The translations under genes were made by a program, and so were the position numbers. The notes beneath the pieces are model-generated. The model had not been told where the DNA came from, made no database searches, and saw only the letters and a list, made by a program, of their open reading frames with translations. Positions 33,718 to 42,977 of a stretch of 64,000 nucleotides of DNA are shown one piece after another. Origin of the DNA: Acidobacteria bacterium SCN 69-37. Lineage in GTDB: Bacteria; Acidobacteriota; Vicinamibacteria; Vicinamibacterales; SCN-69-37. The first letter of the stretch is position 1. Each line of letters opens with the position of its first letter. Where the stretch lies: the NCBI GenBank assembly GCA_001724025.1, contig MEDJ01000025.1, positions 26,261 to 90,260 of the forward strand, read 5' to 3'.

Positions 33718-33927
33718 CTACCTGCCGTCGCACGCCGCACCCTCCCGCAGACCGGCCTTGCGCAATACGGCCATCATTGGACACCAGTTCGTGAACGCGG
33801 ACTGGAACAGGTTCAGGCCGACGAAGGCGGTGGCCCACAACCATGCCGGGTGCACGAACATGCCCAGGGCAACGGTCACCAGCACGAACAGGCCGGCAAT
33901 GAGACGAAGGGTGCGATCGATGGTCAT
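33718..33927 (-). CDS. DUF2892 (YgaP-like) small membrane protein
   Basis: A 69-aa protein with two membrane helices: RLIAGLFVLVTVALGMFVHP and WLWATAFVGLNLFQSAF, then the DUF2892 C-terminal signature TNWCPMMAVLRKAGL with a conserved Cys-Pro. AAAGGAG lies 7 bp before the ATG. It sits downstream of the RND permease on the same strand; DUF2892 proteins often accompany RND pumps or rhodanese genes. The two genes are separated by a REP cluster, so it may be partly uncoupled in expression. Confidence 0.88.
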   Translation of the reverse strand: MTIDRTLRLIAGLFVLVTVALGMFVHPAWLWATAFVGLNLFQSAFTNWCPMMAVLRKAGLREGAACDGR

Positions 33928-33947
33928 CTGCGGACTCCTTTATGTGT

Positions 33948-34085
33948 TCCCCGAGGCTGAAGCCTCGGGGCTCCGACGGACGGTTTCCAAAGGCCGAAGC
34001 CTCTGGGCTCCGACGGACGGTTCCCAAAGGCTGAAGCCTCGGGGCACCGGCGGACGGTTCCCAAGCTCCGACGGACGGTTCCCTG
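33948..34085. repeat. REP palindrome cluster, ~42-bp tandem units
   Basis: About 3.5 repeats of a unit containing CCGAGGCTGAAGCCTCGGGG plus CTCCGACGGACGGTTCC. The cluster lies between the RND permease gene and DUF2892 inside the efflux operon. Hairpins here could end or attenuate transcription, or stabilise the 3' end of the pump mRNA. Confidence 0.75.
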
Positions 34086-34088
34086 GCC

Positions 34089-37000
34089 TCAGACACGTTC
34101 CCGATGTGCCTGGCGGTGCATCACGTAATAAAGAACGGGGACGGTCATGCGCGACAGCAGCAGCGAGGCCACCTCGCCCGCCATCAGCGAAATCGCGAGC
34201 CCCTGGAAGATCGGATCGAACAGGATCACGCCGGCGCCCACGATGACCGCGGCCGCCGTCAACGCCATCGGGCGGAACCGCACGGCGCCCGCGTCGACGA
34301 CCGCGTCCTCGAGACACTGGCCCTCGCGCAGGCGGAGCTCGATGAAATCCACGAGGATGATCGAGTTTCGCACCACGATCCCGGCACCGGCAATGAAACC
34401 GATCATCGACGTGGCCGTGAAGAAGGCGCCCATGGCCGCGTGCGCGGGCAGGATGCCGACGAGCGAAAACGGAATGGCCACCATGATCGCAACCGGCGTG
34501 ATGAACGACTGGAACCAGCCGACCACCAGGATGTAGATGAGCACCAGCACGAGCGCGAACGCGATGCCGAGATCGCGGAAGACCTCGATCGTGATGTGCC
34601 ACTCGCCGTCCCACTTCATCGCGTACTTCGACGTGTCCGTCGGCTGCACGGCGTTGAAGATCTCGAACGCGTAGCCTTCGGGCAACACGATCGCCGCGAG
34701 CCGCTCGTTGATGCCGGCAATCGCATACACCGGGCTCTCGACCACGCCGGCCACGTCGGCGGTCACGTAGGTCACGGGCTGGAGATTCTTGTGATAAATG
34801 CTCCGCTCGACGACGTCCCGGCGCGCGCGCGTCATGTCGCCCAAGGCCACGCCCGACGGCCCGACGCGCAGGCTCGTCACCCCGGCCAGATCGCCCAGCG
34901 CCGGACGCGGCAGTTGCAGCACGACGGGCACAGCCTCGCGCGCGGCCGGATCGTGCAGCAGCCCAGCCGTATCGCCTTCGACGGCCATCCGTACTACGGA
35001 CAATACGGACGCGACAGGGACCCCGGCCGCGGCAGCGCGCTCCGCGTCCACGTCGAGCACGACGCGCGGCTGCGGATCCTCGACATACCAGTCGACGTCG
35101 ACCACCCCGTCGGTCTCCGCCATCGCCTGCCTGACAGCCCCGGCAATCGCGAGGCGGCGATCGATGTCCGGACCGTACACCTCGGCCACGAGCGTCTGGA
35201 GCACGGGCGGCCCTGGCGGAACTTCCGCGACCTGAATCGTGGCACCGAGCGAGGCGGCCAGCGGCTGCAGCCGTTCGCGCACGTGCCTGGCAATGTCGTG
35301 GCTCTGCTCGCGTCGCTCCCCCTTGCCAACGAGGTTCACCTGGAGATCGGCCAGGTGTGGGCCAGTCCGCAGGAAGTAGTGCCGGACGAGCCCATTGAAG
35401 TTGTAGGGCGCCGACGTGCCCGCGTAGGTCTGCACGTCACGCACGGCCGGCTCGGCCAGCGTCTCGCGCGCGAGCACATCGGCTACGCGCGCGGTGGTCT
35501 CGAGCGGCGTCCCTTCGGGCATGTCGACGAGCACCTGGAATTCGCTCTTGTTGTCGAACGGCAGCATCTTTACCTGCACGAGCCGCAGCGGGACGAACGC
35601 CACGGCCGCTACCAGCAGCACGAGGACGCCGCCGAGGAACGCGACACGCGCGCGCCGCTCTTCGAGCAGCCGCCGCATGATGCGTCGATAGAGACGCGTG
35701 AACGAGCCCTCGTGCTCGACGTGTCCCGCCCCCACCGTCGTCAGCAACCGCACGGCCGCCCACGGCGTGACGATGAAGGCGACGATCAGCGAGAACAGCA
35801 TCGCGGCCGACGCCCCCACGGGGATGGGCCGCATGTAGGGCCCCATGAGGCCGCCGACGAACGCCATCGGCAGGATCGCGGCGATCACGGCCAGCGTGGC
35901 CAGGATCGTGGGATTGCCCACCTCGTCGACCGCACGGACGGCCAGCGCGACGATGCGGCTCTGCCCGCCCCCGTGCATCCGGACGTGACGCACCACGTTC
36001 TCGACCACCACGATCGCGTCGTCGACCAGGATGCCGATCGAGAAGATGAGCGCGAACAGCGTGATGCGGTTGAGCGTGTAGCCGTAGAGGTAGAACGTGA
36101 ACAGCGTCAGCGCCAGCGTCACCGGGATCGCGATCAGCACCACGACCGCCTCGCGACGGCCAAGCGCGCGCCAGATCAGGATCGAGACGGAGACGATCGC
36201 CACCAGCATGTGGAACAGGAGCTCGTTCGACTTCTCGGCGGCCGTCTCGCCGTAGTTGCGCGTGATCTCGACGTCGACGTCCGCGGGCACGACGACGCCG
36301 CGGAGGACGTCGAGCCTGGCCTCGATCGCGTGCGCGAGCGAGATGGCGTTGACGCCCTGCCGCTTGGCAATGGCCAGCGTGACGGCCGGCCGCGCCCGTT
36401 CGCGGTCGTGCGCCACCACGACGCTCTCGATCGACGCAGCGCCGTCGGTCACCGTCGCGATGTCGCCGAGCAGGATCGGGCGTCCCTGGTGTGACGCCAC
36501 GACCAGCGTGCGCAGGTCGTCGGCGGAGGTGACCAGGCGTCCGACACGGAGGGCCTGCCCGACGCCGTCGGTGACGAGCCCCGCGACGTCGACCTGCACG
36601 TTGGCCGCGGCCACCGCTTCGCGCACGACGAGCGGATCCAGTCCATACGTGCCGAGCCTGACCGGATCGAGATCGACCTGGACACGACGGCCGCGGCCGC
36701 CGATGAGCGTGACCTCGGAGACGTTCGGGACGTCTTTCAGCGCGTCGCCGAGTTGTCCGGCCACGAGCCGCAGGTCGTGGTCGTCGTAGCGATCGCCGCT
36801 GATCGTCACCGCCATCACCGGCACGTCGTCAATCGACCGCGCGCGGACCGTTGGCAGTTGCGCGCCGGGCGGCAGTTCGGCTGCGTGCGACGCGAGCTTG
36901 TGATTGAGCCGGACGAGTGCGGCCGTCTCATCCTCTCCCACGAGGAAGCGGACGATGATGAGCGCGTGGCCGGGACTGGACGTCGAGTACAGATATTCGA

Positions 37001-37250
37001 CGCCGGGGATTTCCCAGAGCAGCTTCTCGATCGGCCGGGTGAGCCGCTGCTCGACTTCGGCAGCCGACGCCCCGGGCATCGCCGCCACGACGTCGACCAT
37101 CGGGACGACGATCTGGGGCTCTTCCTCGCGCGGCAGGATCGCAATGGCGAGTCCGCCGAGTGCGACGGACGCCACGATGAACAGCGGCGTGAGGCGCGAG
37201 TTGACGAACGCGGCCGCGAGCCGGCCGGCAACACCGACACGGTGACTCAT
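34089..37250 (-). CDS. RND efflux permease (AcrB/CzcA-type)
   Basis: Inner-membrane proton antiporter of 1053 aa, the pump of a tripartite efflux system. It shows the duplicated RND architecture: N-terminal helix near [20 protein letters not shown], two large periplasmic loops, the TM4 proton-relay segment [20 protein letters not shown], the amphipathic [20 protein letters not shown], and a second membrane half ([40 protein letters not shown]). The paired Asp in VDDAIVV is intact. The ATG overlaps the membrane-fusion gene's stop. The substrate class cannot be decided from the sequence alone; the closest types export drugs, detergents or metals. Confidence 0.95.
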   Translation of the reverse strand: MSHRVGVAGRLAAAFVNSRLTPLFIVASVALGGLAIAILPREEEPQIVVPMVDVVAAMPGASAAEVEQRLTRPIEKLLWEIPGVEYLYSTSSPGHALIIVRFLVGEDETAALVRLNHKLASHAAELPPGAQLPTVRARSIDDVPVMAVTISGDRYDDHDLRLVAGQLGDALKDVPNVSEVTLIGGRGRRVQVDLDPVRLGTYGLDPLVVREAVAAANVQVDVAGLVTDGVGQALRVGRLVTSADDLRTLVVASHQGRPILLGDIATVTDGAASIESVVVAHDRERARPAVTLAIAKRQGVNAISLAHAIEARLDVLRGVVVPADVDVEITRNYGETAAEKSNELLFHMLVAIVSVSILIWRALGRREAVVVLIAIPVTLALTLFTFYLYGYTLNRITLFALIFSIGILVDDAIVVVENVVRHVRMHGGGQSRIVALAVRAVDEVGNPTILATLAVIAAILPMAFVGGLMGPYMRPIPVGASAAMLFSLIVAFIVTPWAAVRLLTTVGAGHVEHEGSFTRLYRRIMRRLLEERRARVAFLGGVLVLLVAAVAFVPLRLVQVKMLPFDNKSEFQVLVDMPEGTPLETTARVADVLARETLAEPAVRDVQTYAGTSAPYNFNGLVRHYFLRTGPHLADLQVNLVGKGERREQSHDIARHVRERLQPLAASLGATIQVAEVPPGPPVLQTLVAEVYGPDIDRRLAIAGAVRQAMAETDGVVDVDWYVEDPQPRVVLDVDAERAAAAGVPVASVLSVVRMAVEGDTAGLLHDPAAREAVPVVLQLPRPALGDLAGVTSLRVGPSGVALGDMTRARRDVVERSIYHKNLQPVTYVTADVAGVVESPVYAIAGINERLAAIVLPEGYAFEIFNAVQPTDTSKYAMKWDGEWHITIEVFRDLGIAFALVLVLIYILVVGWFQSFITPVAIMVAIPFSLVGILPAHAAMGAFFTATSMIGFIAGAGIVVRNSIILVDFIELRLREGQCLEDAVVDAGAVRFRPMALTAAAVIVGAGVILFDPIFQGLAISLMAGEVASLLLSRMTVPVLYYVMHRQAHRERV

Positions 37251-38452
37251 GACCGATCTCCCCGTACGATCGGCGCCTCGCCTGTCGCCTCCTGCGCGGA
37301 GACGTGCACGTCGCCGCCATCGCGCAGCGTGGCCGCGGGCGACACGACGATCTGTTCACCCTCGGCAAGCCCGGCCACGATCTCGATGCCTGTCGCGTCA
37401 GCCGCGGCCACGCGCACGAGCCGCATGCGCGCCGTCGTTCCCTCGACCACGAAGACGCTCGTCAACTGCCCGCGACGCACGACGGCCGAGGGCGGCACGA
37501 CGATCGCCTCACGCGCGGGTCCGGGCAGCCGGACCCGCGCGAACATGCCGGAGCGCAGGCCGTCGGCCGTCTCGAGCGTGACGGTGACCGTGACCGCGCG
37601 CGTATCGACGCCCGCGGCGCGGCCCACCTCGGTGATGCGTCCCTGCCGCTCGTCGATGCCGCCCGCGGCATCGACGAGCACGGTGACCGTGTCGCCGGGC
37701 CGCGCCCAGTGCGCGCGCGACTCGTCGAGCCGTACGTCGACCTCGAACGCGGCCGTGTCCTCCACGCGCACAAGCGCCGAGCCGGGCGCGGCCATCGCGC
37801 CCGGCTCGACGAACGTCTCGGTGACCAGTCCGGCGAATGGCGCCGTGACGCGCGCCCAGGCGGCGACCGCGCGTGCGCCGTCGCCGCCGGCCACCGCGCG
37901 CGTCCGTGCCGCGTCGGCCGCGGCCACACCGGCGTCCGCGGCCGCGACCTGCGCCTCGGCCGCGTCCAGCGCGGCCAAGGCGGCGTCGAGTTCCTGCGCG
38001 GTGGCGGATCGGCGCGCGGCCAGGGCGGCAATGCGTGCGTGCGTGGCACGGGCGAGCGTGGCGGCCGAGGCCGCCGCGCTCGCCTCGGCCTGCGCGCGCG
38101 CGTACTGACGATCGGCCGCCACGCGCGCCGCGGCCGCCGACCGCACGTCGGCGGCCGCGGCGGCATCATCGATCTGCACCAGTACCTGACCCGCGCGCAC
38201 GCGATCGCCGGCCATCACCGGCACGGCCACGACAGGGCCCATCACGCGCGAAGCCACCACCACGGCGCGCTGCCCGTGCAACGTGCCGCCGGCCTCGATG
38301 ACGGCCGGACGCGAGACGCGCACGACGGGGGCCACCGTAACGGCCACGGGCGCGGATCCATCGGCGTGCGGCACGGCCGGGACCGTGCCGCACGCGGCCG
38401 TGACAACGGCAACGACCACGAGGAGAGACGAACGGACAAGAGTCTTGGTCAT
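37247..38452 (-). CDS. Efflux membrane-fusion (HlyD/AcrA-type) lipoprotein
   Basis: Periplasmic adaptor of the RND pump, 401 aa. It begins [20 protein letters not shown] and Cys, a lipobox for inner-membrane anchoring. The barrel-sandwich/lipoyl half-motifs are [20 protein letters not shown] and [20 protein letters not shown], flanking an Ala-rich coiled coil of some 110 residues that should dock with TolC. The C-terminal part contains the beta-barrel and membrane-proximal domains ([20 protein letters not shown]). An in-frame GTG at 38503 overlaps the TolC stop (GTGA) and could be an alternative coupled start. It overlaps the pump gene by 4 bp. Confidence 0.92.
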   Translation of the reverse strand: MTKTLVRSSLLVVVAVVTAACGTVPAVPHADGSAPVAVTVAPVVRVSRPAVIEAGGTLHGQRAVVVASRVMGPVVAVPVMAGDRVRAGQVLVQIDDAAAAADVRSAAAARVAADRQYARAQAEASAAASAATLARATHARIAALAARRSATAQELDAALAALDAAEAQVAAADAGVAAADAARTRAVAGGDGARAVAAWARVTAPFAGLVTETFVEPGAMAAPGSALVRVEDTAAFEVDVRLDESRAHWARPGDTVTVLVDAAGGIDERQGRITEVGRAAGVDTRAVTVTVTLETADGLRSGMFARVRLPGPAREAIVVPPSAVVRRGQLTSVFVVEGTTARMRLVRVAAADATGIEIVAGLAEGEQIVVSPAATLRDGGDVHVSAQEATGEAPIVRGDRS

Positions 38453-38499
38453 GGACGGGTACTCGGGACGAGGACGGGACGCCGCGTCATGTCGCGGGC

Positions 38500-39816
38500 T
38501 CACAGCACGCCCAGCGCGGCCTGCAGACGGGCGTGGGCGATCGCGGCGTCACTGGCCGCCGCGATCGCGCGCGCGTCCGCGTCGGCCACGGCCTGCGACG
38601 CCCGCAGCAGATCCGTGCCCGTGGCCAGGCCGTTGTCGTAGCGATCGCGGACGATGCGCTGGCTCTCGCGCGCGGCCGACACGGCCGCGTGCGAGAGATC
38701 GACACGCGCCCGCGCGGCGGACACCGCCGTGCGGGCCGCGCGGATGTCGAGCCGCGCGCGGTCGGTCGCCGCCGCGCGGGCGAGGCGGCGTTCATCGGCG
38801 ACAGCGCGCGCCTGCGCCAGGCGCGCGCGGTCGCCGAAACCGCGGAACACGTTCCAGCGCACCTCGGTAGTCACCACCCAGCCACGCGCGCGCGAGCCGA
38901 ACGAGGCGCCGTTGGCCTCCACCGCGGCGCGCGCGACGACCTGCGGCACGAACGCGGCCCGCGCGGCGGCGACGCCGGCGTGCGCCAGGCGCTCGGCGGT
39001 CCAGGCGAGCCGCACGTCGGCTCGCCTGGACAGGGCGTCCGCCTCATTGGCCGCCTCCAGCTCGTCGACATCCGCCACCACCGCGATCGGAGCCAGCGCA
39101 TGAACCGCATCGAGCGGTTCACCCATCAGGAAATTGAGCCGCGCGCGCGTCACGGCCAGTTGCGCCGCGATGTCGATCGCCTCGTCACGTGCGGCAGCTT
39201 CCTGGACAGTCGCCATCAACACGTCGGCGTCGGTCGCACGTCCCGCGTCACGCGTGGCCGTGGCGTGGGCCAGGTCTTCGCGCGCCGCCTCGACGGCGGA
39301 AGATGCCGCTGTTGTCAGCGCCTCGAGTCGCAACACCTGCCCGTACGCCTCGATAGTCGCCAACGTCATGTCGCGCTGCACCTGCTCGCGCTCGACGACC
39401 GCCATCTCGCGATCGAGCGTCGCGGTCCGCACGGCCGCGCGCACGCCCACATCGATCACCGGCTGCTCGATGACGACCGACGTCCGGAAGATGTCAACGG
39501 ATAGCGGATCGTTGAGCCGGCCGATGTCGAAGTCGTCGGCCGAAAGTCGCCGCTGCGACAGGCGCGAGCTGAAGGCGAACACCGGCATGTCGCCGCGCTG
39601 CCATCCCTCGACGACGTCGAGGCGCGGGAGCCGCGCCGCGCGGGCCTCGCGCACGCCGGCCGTCGCGCGCGTCACCCTGGCGTCGGCGGCCAGCACGTCC
39701 GGGTGCTGCCGGCGCGCCTGCGCCACGGCATCGGCCAGGGTCAACGGCACCTGCGCGGCCGCGGGCACGGCAAGCAGCATCAGGATCAGGAACGACGGCA
39801 GCGTCACGCGAGCCAT
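38500..39816 (-). CDS. TolC-family outer-membrane efflux protein
   Basis: Outer-membrane channel of the efflux system, 438 aa, with a signal peptide (LPSFLILMLLAVPAAAQ) and the duplicated TolC pattern: first repeat PLTLADAVAQARRQHPDVLA ... REARAARLPRLDVV, second ARRADVRLAWTAERLAHAG-like stretch and ARESQRIVRDRYDNGLATGT followed by DLLRASQAVADADARA. It is the first gene of the operon TolC-HlyD-RND-DUF2892 and starts only 92 bp from the divergent ECF sigma gene, so the intergenic region holds both promoters. Confidence 0.93.
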   Translation of the reverse strand: MARVTLPSFLILMLLAVPAAAQVPLTLADAVAQARRQHPDVLAADARVTRATAGVREARAARLPRLDVVEGWQRGDMPVFAFSSRLSQRRLSADDFDIGRLNDPLSVDIFRTSVVIEQPVIDVGVRAAVRTATLDREMAVVEREQVQRDMTLATIEAYGQVLRLEALTTAASSAVEAAREDLAHATATRDAGRATDADVLMATVQEAAARDEAIDIAAQLAVTRARLNFLMGEPLDAVHALAPIAVVADVDELEAANEADALSRRADVRLAWTAERLAHAGVAAARAAFVPQVVARAAVEANGASFGSRARGWVVTTEVRWNVFRGFGDRARLAQARAVADERRLARAAATDRARLDIRAARTAVSAARARVDLSHAAVSAARESQRIVRDRYDNGLATGTDLLRASQAVADADARAIAAASDAAIAHARLQAALGVL

Positions 39817-39908
39817 TGCCCACAGAGATGCCGGGACGCCGCAAAAGGTGACAGACTCTGCTGGTGGCCAGGCGTCCTGCGGAGTCCGTCGACGAACAGA
39901 CGACAGCC

Positions 39909-40496
39909 ATGATCGACGTCGTCCGTCGGGCGGCAGCGGGCGACGAGGACGCGCTCGAGCGGCTGCTGATCGATGCGCAGGAACTGACGTGGCGATTCAG
40001 CATGGCCGTCTGCGGCCATCCCGAGGACGCCGAGGACGCAATGCAGGAAGCGCTCGTGCGCACCTACAAACACCTGGGACAGATCCGCGACGTCGAAGCC
40101 TTCCGGCCGTGGCTCTACCGCACGGTGCGCAACGTGTGCCTGATGTCGCGCCGGAAGCGCGCCGGCGCCCCGGCGCAGGTCGTCTCCCTCGATGATCCGG
40201 GACGCGATGGATCGGCCTCGCGCACCGCCATCGACGTCCCGTCGCCGCATCCGGGGCCGGAGGCCGTGACGAGCCAGCGGCGCCTGCGGAGCCGACTGGC
40301 TCGCGCGCTGTCGACGCTGCCGCCGGCGTTCCGCGCCGTGGTCTTCCTGCGCGACATGGAGGGGCTGTCCACGCGCGAGACGGCCCAGACGCTCGGCCTG
40401 TCCGAAGACAACGTGAAAGCGAGACTGTCGCGTGCGCGGCTGGCGCTGCGGCGGGAACTGGCCGGCACGGACGGCATGCGAGGACGAGGACGATGA
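39909..40496 (+). CDS. ECF-type RNA polymerase sigma factor
   Basis: Extracytoplasmic-function sigma factor of 195 aa. Region 2 reads DEDALERLLIDAQELTWRFS ... EDAEDAMQEALVRTYKHLGQ ... FRPWLYRTVRNVCLMSRRKR; region 4 is LSTLPPAFRAVVFLRDMEGL then STRETAQTLGLSEDNVKARL. A GTG at 39864 could extend the N-terminus by 15 residues; the ATG was chosen because the conserved region begins right after it. The zf-HC2 anti-sigma gene overlaps its stop (ATGATG). It is divergent from the TolC/RND efflux operon, which may be its target. Confidence 0.93.
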   Translation: MIDVVRRAAAGDEDALERLLIDAQELTWRFSMAVCGHPEDAEDAMQEALVRTYKHLGQIRDVEAFRPWLYRTVRNVCLMSRRKRAGAPAQVVSLDDPGRDGSASRTAIDVPSPHPGPEAVTSQRRLRSRLARALSTLPPAFRAVVFLRDMEGLSTRETAQTLGLSEDNVKARLSRARLALRRELAGTDGMRGRGR

Positions 40497-40762
40497 TGGG
40501 CACGCACCGCCGCACCCGTACGACACCGGCTCCCTGCGACGACCGGCTCGACGACGTCCTGGCGTGGATCGACGGCGACTTGCCGGCCGCGCGGGTGCGC
40601 GCCGTGGCGGCACACGTGGCCGGGTGCCCCGGATGTGCGAGCCTGGTCGACGAACTGCGCCTGGCCATCGCGGCCTGCCGCCAGGCCGGCGACTGTCGCG
40701 TCCCGTCGTCGATTCATCGCCGGGCGCGGACGCGCGCGCGGGCGATTATCCGCCGCGGGTAG
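40493..40762 (+). CDS. Small zf-HC2 anti-sigma factor
   Basis: An 89-aa protein with the zinc-binding anti-sigma motif: CDDRLDDVLAWIDGDLPAAR ... AAHVAGCPGCASLVDELRLA (H-x3-C-x2-C). No membrane helix follows, so this is a soluble, minimal ZAS-domain protein that would bind and silence the sigma factor encoded just before it and release it on redox or metal stress. Start overlaps the sigma factor's stop by 4 bp. Confidence 0.85.
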   Translation: MMGTHRRTRTTPAPCDDRLDDVLAWIDGDLPAARVRAVAAHVAGCPGCASLVDELRLAIAACRQAGDCRVPSSIHRRARTRARAIIRRG

Positions 40763-41162
40763 CCACGCGTCTTCACAGGAACGTCGATTTATAGAGATTT
40801 CTTCGAGAACGTGGGGGTTGGGCGACGTCAGCCGGGGCAAGCCCCCTGCGCTCTGGAGGGAAATGCGACCGGAGGCGGAACACCGTGACCCCCTCCCGGG
40901 CCCCGGCATTCCGCACTCCTGCCGACTCGAACCTGACACGCCGTGCGGGATGGAACCGCGGCGGGCAGGTCACGAGGTCGAGGCGACGCTGATGCGCCGC
41001 GAAGTCGTTGCCTCGTCAATAGCACGGACCGTGCCAGCCGCGTACCGGCGCTTTCTGACGTTTCTCCCGGGAAGTCCGGCAAACCGCTGCAACCTTCCTA
41101 CACGCCCTCGCCCTTTCTACACGCACCGACGCCCACGTGGCCTTGTAGCCTCGTAGCCTTCC
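40763..41162. other. 400-bp gene-free stretch
   Basis: No coding frame with family resemblance or a ribosome-binding site was found on either strand. It includes an AT-rich segment (GATTTATAGAGATTTCTTC near 40787) and a small hairpin GCACGG-A-CCGTGC (41022-41034), which resembles the hairpin in the coiled-coil leaders on the opposite strand. Function, if any, unknown. Confidence 0.4.
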
Positions 41163-41190
41163 CCCGAGGCTGAAGCCTCGGGGCTCCGAC
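41163..41190. repeat. REP palindrome (GAGGCTGAAGCCTC type)
   Basis: Single member of the REP family, CCCGAGGCTGAAGCCTCGGG with trailing CTCCGAC, followed by purine/pyrimidine repeat tract (CCTTCCAGTCTCCTCCCAGC) up to the 3' end of the acyltransferase gene. Confidence 0.8.
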
Positions 41191-41248
41191 GAGGACGTCC
41201 CCGCCTCGTCGCCTTCCAGTCTCCTCCCAGCCTGCCGCCTTCCAGCCT

Positions 41249-42103
41249 CTACCGGCTCTTCTTGATCCGCGTGATCAATTTCGTAAGTACGTTGCCGGGG
41301 CCGACTTCCTCGAAGGTGATCACGCCCTGATCGAGCAGGCCCACCATCGAATCGAGCCAGCGTACGGAGCTGCCAATCTGCTTCGCCAGCGTGCCGCGCA
41401 CATCGTCGGCCGGATACGGCGCGGCGGTGACGTTGGCGATGACCGGGATCGCAGGCGCGGCAAAGGTGACGCCATCGAGGTGCCGGCCGAATTCCTCCAT
41501 GGCCGCGTGCATGTAGCGCGAATGGAAGGGGGCGCTGACCTTCAGCAGGGTGAACGCGCGAACCCCCGCGGCTTCGAAGTCGGCCTTGACGGCCTCGATG
41601 TCGGCGACGGGCCCGGCAATGACCGTCTGGTCGAACGCGTTGAAGTTGGCCACGTCGAGCCGCCGGCCGGCCTCGCTCGCCTCGAGGATCGCCGCAATCC
41701 GATCGGGCGCGAGCCCGATGACGGCCGCCATCCCGCCGCCGCTCACGCGGCCCATCAGGGCCCCGCGCTCCCTGACCAGCGTCAGACCGGTGACGAAGTC
41801 GAACACGCCAGCCGCCAGCAGGGCGTTGTATTCGCCGAGACTGTGACCGGCCACGAACGCCGGGGCCGGCCGGCCCTCGTCGACGCGCGCGCGCCACATC
41901 AGGGCGTTGACCACGAACAGCGCGGGCTGCGTGAACTGCGTGAGACCGAGCTCGCCGCGCGGATCCTCGAGGCACAGCTCGCGAATCGAATACCCGAGAA
42001 CCTGGTCGGCCTCGGCCGTCCAGTCGGCATACCGCACGAAGAGATCGCCGCCCATGCCGACGGACTGCGACCCCTGACCTGGAAACAAACAGACAATGGA
42101 CAT
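41249..42103 (-). CDS. Stand-alone acyltransferase (FabD-like, trans-AT polyketide type)
   Basis: A 284-aa malonyl-CoA:ACP transacylase-fold enzyme that loads acyl units onto carrier proteins. Motifs: CLFPGQGSQSVGMGGDLF, the nucleophile in VAGHSLGEYNALLAAGVFDF, the Arg in LVRERGALMGRV, and the catalytic His in SAPFHSRYMHAAMEEF. The stretches LGYSIRELCLEDPRGELGLT, QFTQPALFVVNAL and GPGNVLTKLITRIKK are more like the discrete acyltransferases of trans-AT polyketide synthases than the housekeeping FabD of the fatty-acid operon. Phe before the active-site His suggests malonyl rather than methylmalonyl. It is divergent from a Sfp-type phosphopantetheinyl transferase. Confidence 0.85.
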   Translation of the reverse strand: MSIVCLFPGQGSQSVGMGGDLFVRYADWTAEADQVLGYSIRELCLEDPRGELGLTQFTQPALFVVNALMWRARVDEGRPAPAFVAGHSLGEYNALLAAGVFDFVTGLTLVRERGALMGRVSGGGMAAVIGLAPDRIAAILEASEAGRRLDVANFNAFDQTVIAGPVADIEAVKADFEAAGVRAFTLLKVSAPFHSRYMHAAMEEFGRHLDGVTFAAPAIPVIANVTAAPYPADDVRGTLAKQIGSSVRWLDSMVGLLDQGVITFEEVGPGNVLTKLITRIKKSR

Positions 42104-42175
42104 GGGAATGTGTGGTGAACCGGCGTGAAGCCCCGGCCATTGGCGGCCGGCGCCGGGCGGCGCCATACTATCGCA

Positions 42176-42916
42176 ATGGTCACGCCGACGTCACTCGACG
42201 AGACACGCGTCGTGGACGTCTGGCACACCACGATCGACGACCTGCACGCGCGCGGCGCTGACGCCCTGGCGCGGGCCCTCGGCCTGCTGCACCCGTCCGA
42301 GCGCCAGCGGTACGCACGCTTTCGTCACGATGCCGATCGCGAGATGTTCCTGATCGGCCGCGTCCTGGCGCGATCGGTGGTGGCGCGCGCCCTGGGCGTC
42401 GGACCCGGCGACTGGCCATGGCGCGAGGGCCCCCGCGGCCGTCCCGACATCGATCGCGACGACGCCCCGCTGTCCTTCAATCTGGCGCACAGCGCCGGCC
42501 TGGTCGTCTGCGCCGTCTCGCGCCTGGGACCCGTGGGCGTGGACGTCGAACACCGCCTGCGCGTCCCGCTCGATCGCGCGCTCGTCCCGCGCTGCTGCGC
42601 GCCGGACGAAGCCGCGGACGTCGACGCGCAGGGCGCCGACTGGTGCGATCGCTTCCTTCAGTACTGGACGCTGAAGGAGTCGTACCTGAAGGCTGTCGGG
42701 CTCGGCATCTCCGTTCACCTGCCCGACGTGCGCTTCCGTCTGTGCCCGGCCCCGACGGCCGCGTTCACCGGCACCTTCGCGGGTGCGGACGCGGGCTGGA
42801 CGTTCGAACTGCGCCCGGTCGCGCCCGCGCACTACGTGGCCGTGGCCGCTTCGACGCCCGACGGCGTGCGGCCCGTCGTACACCACGCCCCATTCCCGGA
42901 CGAGTGGTGGCCATGA
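42176..42916 (+). CDS. Sfp-type 4'-phosphopantetheinyl transferase
   Basis: A 246-aa enzyme that transfers 4'-phosphopantetheine from CoA to carrier-protein serines in fatty-acid, polyketide or peptide synthases. The three signatures are visible: SFNLAHSAGLVVCAVS (P1/P2 His region), PVGVDVEHR with the Mg-binding Asp and Glu, and FLQYWTLKESYLKAVGLGIS with the W-x-x-K-E-x-x-x-K motif. Its length is that of broad-range Sfp enzymes. A CATACTATCG segment just before the ATG suggests a very short leader. It is followed on the same strand by a PptH-like metallophosphoesterase. Confidence 0.93.
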   Translation: MVTPTSLDETRVVDVWHTTIDDLHARGADALARALGLLHPSERQRYARFRHDADREMFLIGRVLARSVVARALGVGPGDWPWREGPRGRPDIDRDDAPLSFNLAHSAGLVVCAVSRLGPVGVDVEHRLRVPLDRALVPRCCAPDEAADVDAQGADWCDRFLQYWTLKESYLKAVGLGISVHLPDVRFRLCPAPTAAFTGTFAGADAGWTFELRPVAPAHYVAVAASTPDGVRPVVHHAPFPDEWWP

Positions 42917-42977
42917 AATGGGTTCTCGGCCTTCCGACCTCCCAGCCGCCTTCCGGGCTGCAGGCTCCCTGCCTTCC

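Noticed and set aside
41022..41034. Hairpin GCACGGACCGTGC as a third coiled-coil-type leader
   Set aside because: Only the short hairpin is shared; neighbouring blocks (GCAGTTTCTGC, AGGGTCAGGAGG) and a coiled-coil gene are missing.
40828..41082. Small minus-strand frame after the zf-HC2 gene
   Set aside because: No ribosome-binding site, no family resemblance, and low-complexity composition; left as gene-free sequence.
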